Below, in pieces: positions 61,740-64,000 of a stretch of DNA of 64,000 nt. Under the pieces are notes generated by a model, which did not search any database, was not told where the DNA came from, and saw only the letters and a program-made list of their open reading frames with translations. Location of the stretch: NCBI GenBank assembly GCA_011033025.1, contig WFMF01000369.1, positions 1 to 64,000 of the forward strand, read 5' to 3'. Every line of letters begins with the position of its first letter. The first letter of the stretch is position 1. The stretch comes from Beroe forskalii (taxonomy: Eukaryota; Ctenophora; Nuda; Beroida; Beroidae). The translations under genes and the position numbers were made by a program.

Positions 61740-62360
61740 TTGGATATGTTCTATATATTACATATTATGGGGTCTTCAGCTTTTCATGGCTGTAGAAACA
61801 TCTGCACATATAAACTGTCATATGCCTCAAAAAAGTACCTGTGTGTATTTTAATATGGTATGCATGTTAAGGTCAAAACACCAAAGTACAGATGGATGCA
61901 CATTATTATTGAGTAATAATGATCATTAGCAAAAGCATCAGATCATTTGATCTAGAATATAAAATAAGCAGCCATACTTCACTGTCATTCTAGATTTCAA
62001 TTTTCAATGCTATAGATTCTTCAAAATGAAACTATGTATATGCTTATCCATAGATATTTGTTTAAGGAGTAAGCTAATAAGGCAATGTTTTAGCATATAT
62101 GACAAAAACCATCATTCTTGAAATTCTGATAGAGACTTTCTGAACAACATAATTTTCATTCATGATACTTTTGAATTGCTTAAACCCTCCAACATCAATC
62201 TTGTTTGGATCCTCTCAAACACATTAAATGATTTTTCATGTCAGAATTCTTAGCTTCAATTCCTTTGCTATTTCCTGGCCATATTGCTTTCTAAGAAATT
62301 GTGCTATATTTCCATTTTACACCATAATGAGTTCAAAGAAAGCATAAAAATAAGCGGTTA
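61740..62360. other. AT-rich intergenic region
   Basis: No gene, RNA or repeat family supported. Confidence 0.5.
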
Positions 62361-62364
62361 CATG

Positions 62365-62705
62365 TCGAAGTGGTGACCGTATACCGCAACTTACATGGTC
62401 GAGGCCACAGCCGAGACAGTGTAAGTTGGATAATGGACGAGGCATGCCGAGTTCATTATCGTAGGTATACGGTCACAGCTGAGATCATGGAACCGGATTA
62501 TACCCCGACCGGAAACAGCTGGGACTGTCTATTCTACGGCCAAACAACAGTGTTTCTTCCCACTCGGGTCTGACGACCCTCGTCCGGATTCATCGCTTAA
62601 GTAGATTTTTGAGTGCTCCTTTATAAAATCAAATTTCATTTTTAGCTTTTTTGCACTGTTATTCAACGGAGACCGTATAACCAAACTTACACGGTCGCTA
62701 AAACA
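62365..62705. mobile_element. Inverted-repeat element with ACCGTATA ends
   Basis: GACCGTATACCGCAACTTAC at the left and GACCGTATAACCAAACTTAC at the right are direct copies. Each is itself close to a palindrome (GACCGTATA...ACGGTC), and GTATACGGTC recurs inverted at 62465. It also holds the hairpin GATAATGGACGAGGC/TTCATTATC. Probably a small non-autonomous transposon. Confidence 0.45.
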
Positions 62706-62872
62706 AGCTTGGGAGGGGTATAATCATTATTATACAGACAACCTTTAAGTGATTAGTAAGTTAATTAATTTCTTCTCAATATATATTAGGTGATTAATTG
62801 ATTTGATAAATAGACCAAACAAAGCAATTTAACATTTGCTTCATTAATTCTATCATCATTCATCTGCTAAAT

Positions 62873-63649
62873 TCAATCAATCAAATCTGATTTCCTACTG
62901 TGATTAGGCTTAAAAAGATTGCTAGAGGCAGTAATTTTATTTATTCCTTCAGTTGAACTATTAGAAATATAGCTTTTATGCTTTATAGCAGTCTCATGAA
63001 CAACATACTTCTCAAATTCAACTTCATCCAGGAACATCATAGATTTTGGCCAAGAAACTTGGTACTCTTTACCATTCAGGAGCAATGTTTCATTTAGACT
63101 ACTGAAATTACAATCTTCTATGGGCTGAACAATTGTCTTTGAACCACCATAAAATGTAAGAACCTTAACTTTCACCTTCTTATCAGGCTTAACAACAATT
63201 TCTAGAATTTTGTTTGTGTGTTGCTTGTGGTAAATCCTATTGATAACACTTGCTGAAAGTGCAATGCCAAGAACAGTAATTATGTCGAACAAAAACATGT
63301 CAGATGTTATGATCATGGCACTGATACTCCCAAGTGCAAGATAGTGCCATAAAAATGTCACTTGTTTTGCAATTAAATCACGATGAGTCTGAGCATAAAC
63401 TTTCATGAATAATATCTCATCCTTTCCAAGTTTAACCTTTCCCATTCTAGTGTTCCTTCTTTCTTGCAAATAAGAAATATATGAAAAAATCCCATGCTTA
63501 TCTGCTTTCTCCAGTCCATAACTCTTTATTCTTGGTGCTTCATTGAGCATTATTTTGTCGTTACCATGAGTTGAAAATGATGCACAGCAGCATAGAGGAA
63601 ATGGACGTAATTTGATAAGACATTTTGTTGCAGACATGATTGAATTCAT
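62873..63649 (-). CDS. TMEM186-like mitochondrial membrane protein
   Basis: An intact frame of 258 codons. Residues 1-25 (MSATKCLIKLRPFPLCCCAS region) are basic and hydrophobic without acids, as in mitochondrial targeting peptides. Two membrane segments follow at about 105-150 (YLALGSISAMIITSDMFLF and DIITVLGIALSASVI). KVKVLTFYGGSKTIVQPIED after the second segment resembles the conserved block of TMEM186, a complex I assembly factor; the family assignment is tentative. No AG abuts the ATG. The same gene is broken at 1-913. Confidence 0.6.
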   Translation of the reverse strand: MNSIMSATKCLIKLRPFPLCCCASFSTHGNDKIMLNEAPRIKSYGLEKADKHGIFSYISYLQERRNTRMGKVKLGKDEILFMKVYAQTHRDLIAKQVTFLWHYLALGSISAMIITSDMFLFDIITVLGIALSASVINRIYHKQHTNKILEIVVKPDKKVKVKVLTFYGGSKTIVQPIEDCNFSSLNETLLLNGKEYQVSWPKSMMFLDEVEFEKYVVHETAIKHKSYISNSSTEGINKITASSNLFKPNHSRKSDLID

Positions 63650-63786
63650 AGGTTCATAGCAAAAAAAGCTCTCATCAAAGATGGCCTAAATTGATATACT
63701 AAGTTCAATGTATGGGTTGAAAGAAGAATTGAAAAGATACAAGTTCTGAAACATTTTATGTCAAGATACAGAACAACAGAGTGAAA

Positions 63787-63872
63787 TAATATAATATAAT
63801 ATAATGGTTTTACAATGATGTAACACAAATGGGTCTGCAAAAATTAGAAACTAATAAACTTCATCATTCAAA
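63787..63872 (-). mobile_element. 5'-truncated retrotransposon tail
   Basis: An 85-bp insertion relative to the left copy (which is uninterrupted at 980: GAGTGAAATGATCAAGG). It consists of an ATAAT microsatellite plus GGTTTTACAATGATG and CTAATAAACTTCATCATTC, which match the 3' end of the element at 1754-1835. The flanks share AAAT. Confidence 0.7.
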
Positions 63873-64000
63873 AATGATCAAGGGAGGAAAACATTAACAG
63901 AATTTTGTAGCTTAAACTCAAAATCAAACTCATAATTTATGCCATCAAATGGATTCTCTTGTGATAGATGACACCAAATTTGTTCATGTCTCATAGTCTG

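Overview
The window is eukaryotic and almost certainly from an invertebrate metazoan. It has GT-AG introns of roughly 0.1 to 11 kb, about 40% GC, a gap of 100 Ns, many mobile elements and minisatellites, and animal genes: Polo and Aurora kinases, kanadaptin, adrenodoxin, eIF2B-gamma and a Delta/DSL-like receptor. Nine start codons sit 1 to 5 bases downstream of an AG, several with a branch-point-like CTAAC and a pyrimidine tract. This is how genes look in lineages with spliced-leader trans-splicing (hydrozoans, flatworms, tunicates, ctenophores and others). The species cannot be named from sequence alone.

Layout, left to right. 1-1084 is a damaged copy of a TMEM186-like gene whose intact copy lies at 62873-63649, so the window is bounded by a duplicated segment. 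1754-6925 is a decayed minus-strand non-LTR retrotransposon carrying a Helitron and a MITE. 9280-12873 is a Polo-like kinase (+) with kinase domain but no polo boxes. A gap at 13554-13653 probably hides the polo boxes and the 5' end of the next gene, a UTP23 homologue (13867-15961, +). 16068-17843 is an inverted-repeat element. 19216-24411 kanadaptin, 24636-25688 ASRGL1-type asparaginase and 26090-41505 a PREPL-like oligopeptidase are all on minus. The largest PREPL intron holds an intact LINE (28212-31301, +), MITEs, fold-back elements, tandem Helitron ends and a whole plus-strand gene for a DSL-like membrane protein (about 34987-37795).

Then on minus come adrenodoxin (42986-44152), eIF2B-gamma (44834-46311) and a double-stranded-RNA-binding protein (47388-49774). 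On plus is an intronless cathepsin-type protease with a ShK tail (50339-51647). On minus again are a small coiled-coil gene (52250-52804), an Aurora kinase (55963-57811) and a zinc-finger gene (58506-61732). A 17-bp satellite and a second Helitron lie between 53.5 and 55.6 kb.

Two patterns recur over the whole window. First, the start-codon splice acceptors described above, mostly on head-to-tail minus-strand genes. Second, many tandem repeat arrays are built from sequence that spans an exon-intron boundary (PLK, kanadaptin twice, adrenodoxin twice, eIF2B-gamma, dsRBD gene twice, Aurora twice, zinc-finger gene, protease), so extra copies of splice acceptors, donors or the stop-codon end of a gene lie side by side. 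Neither pattern is explained by the gene list alone; they are the main findings. Several genes also contain one-base frameshifts that look like assembly errors.
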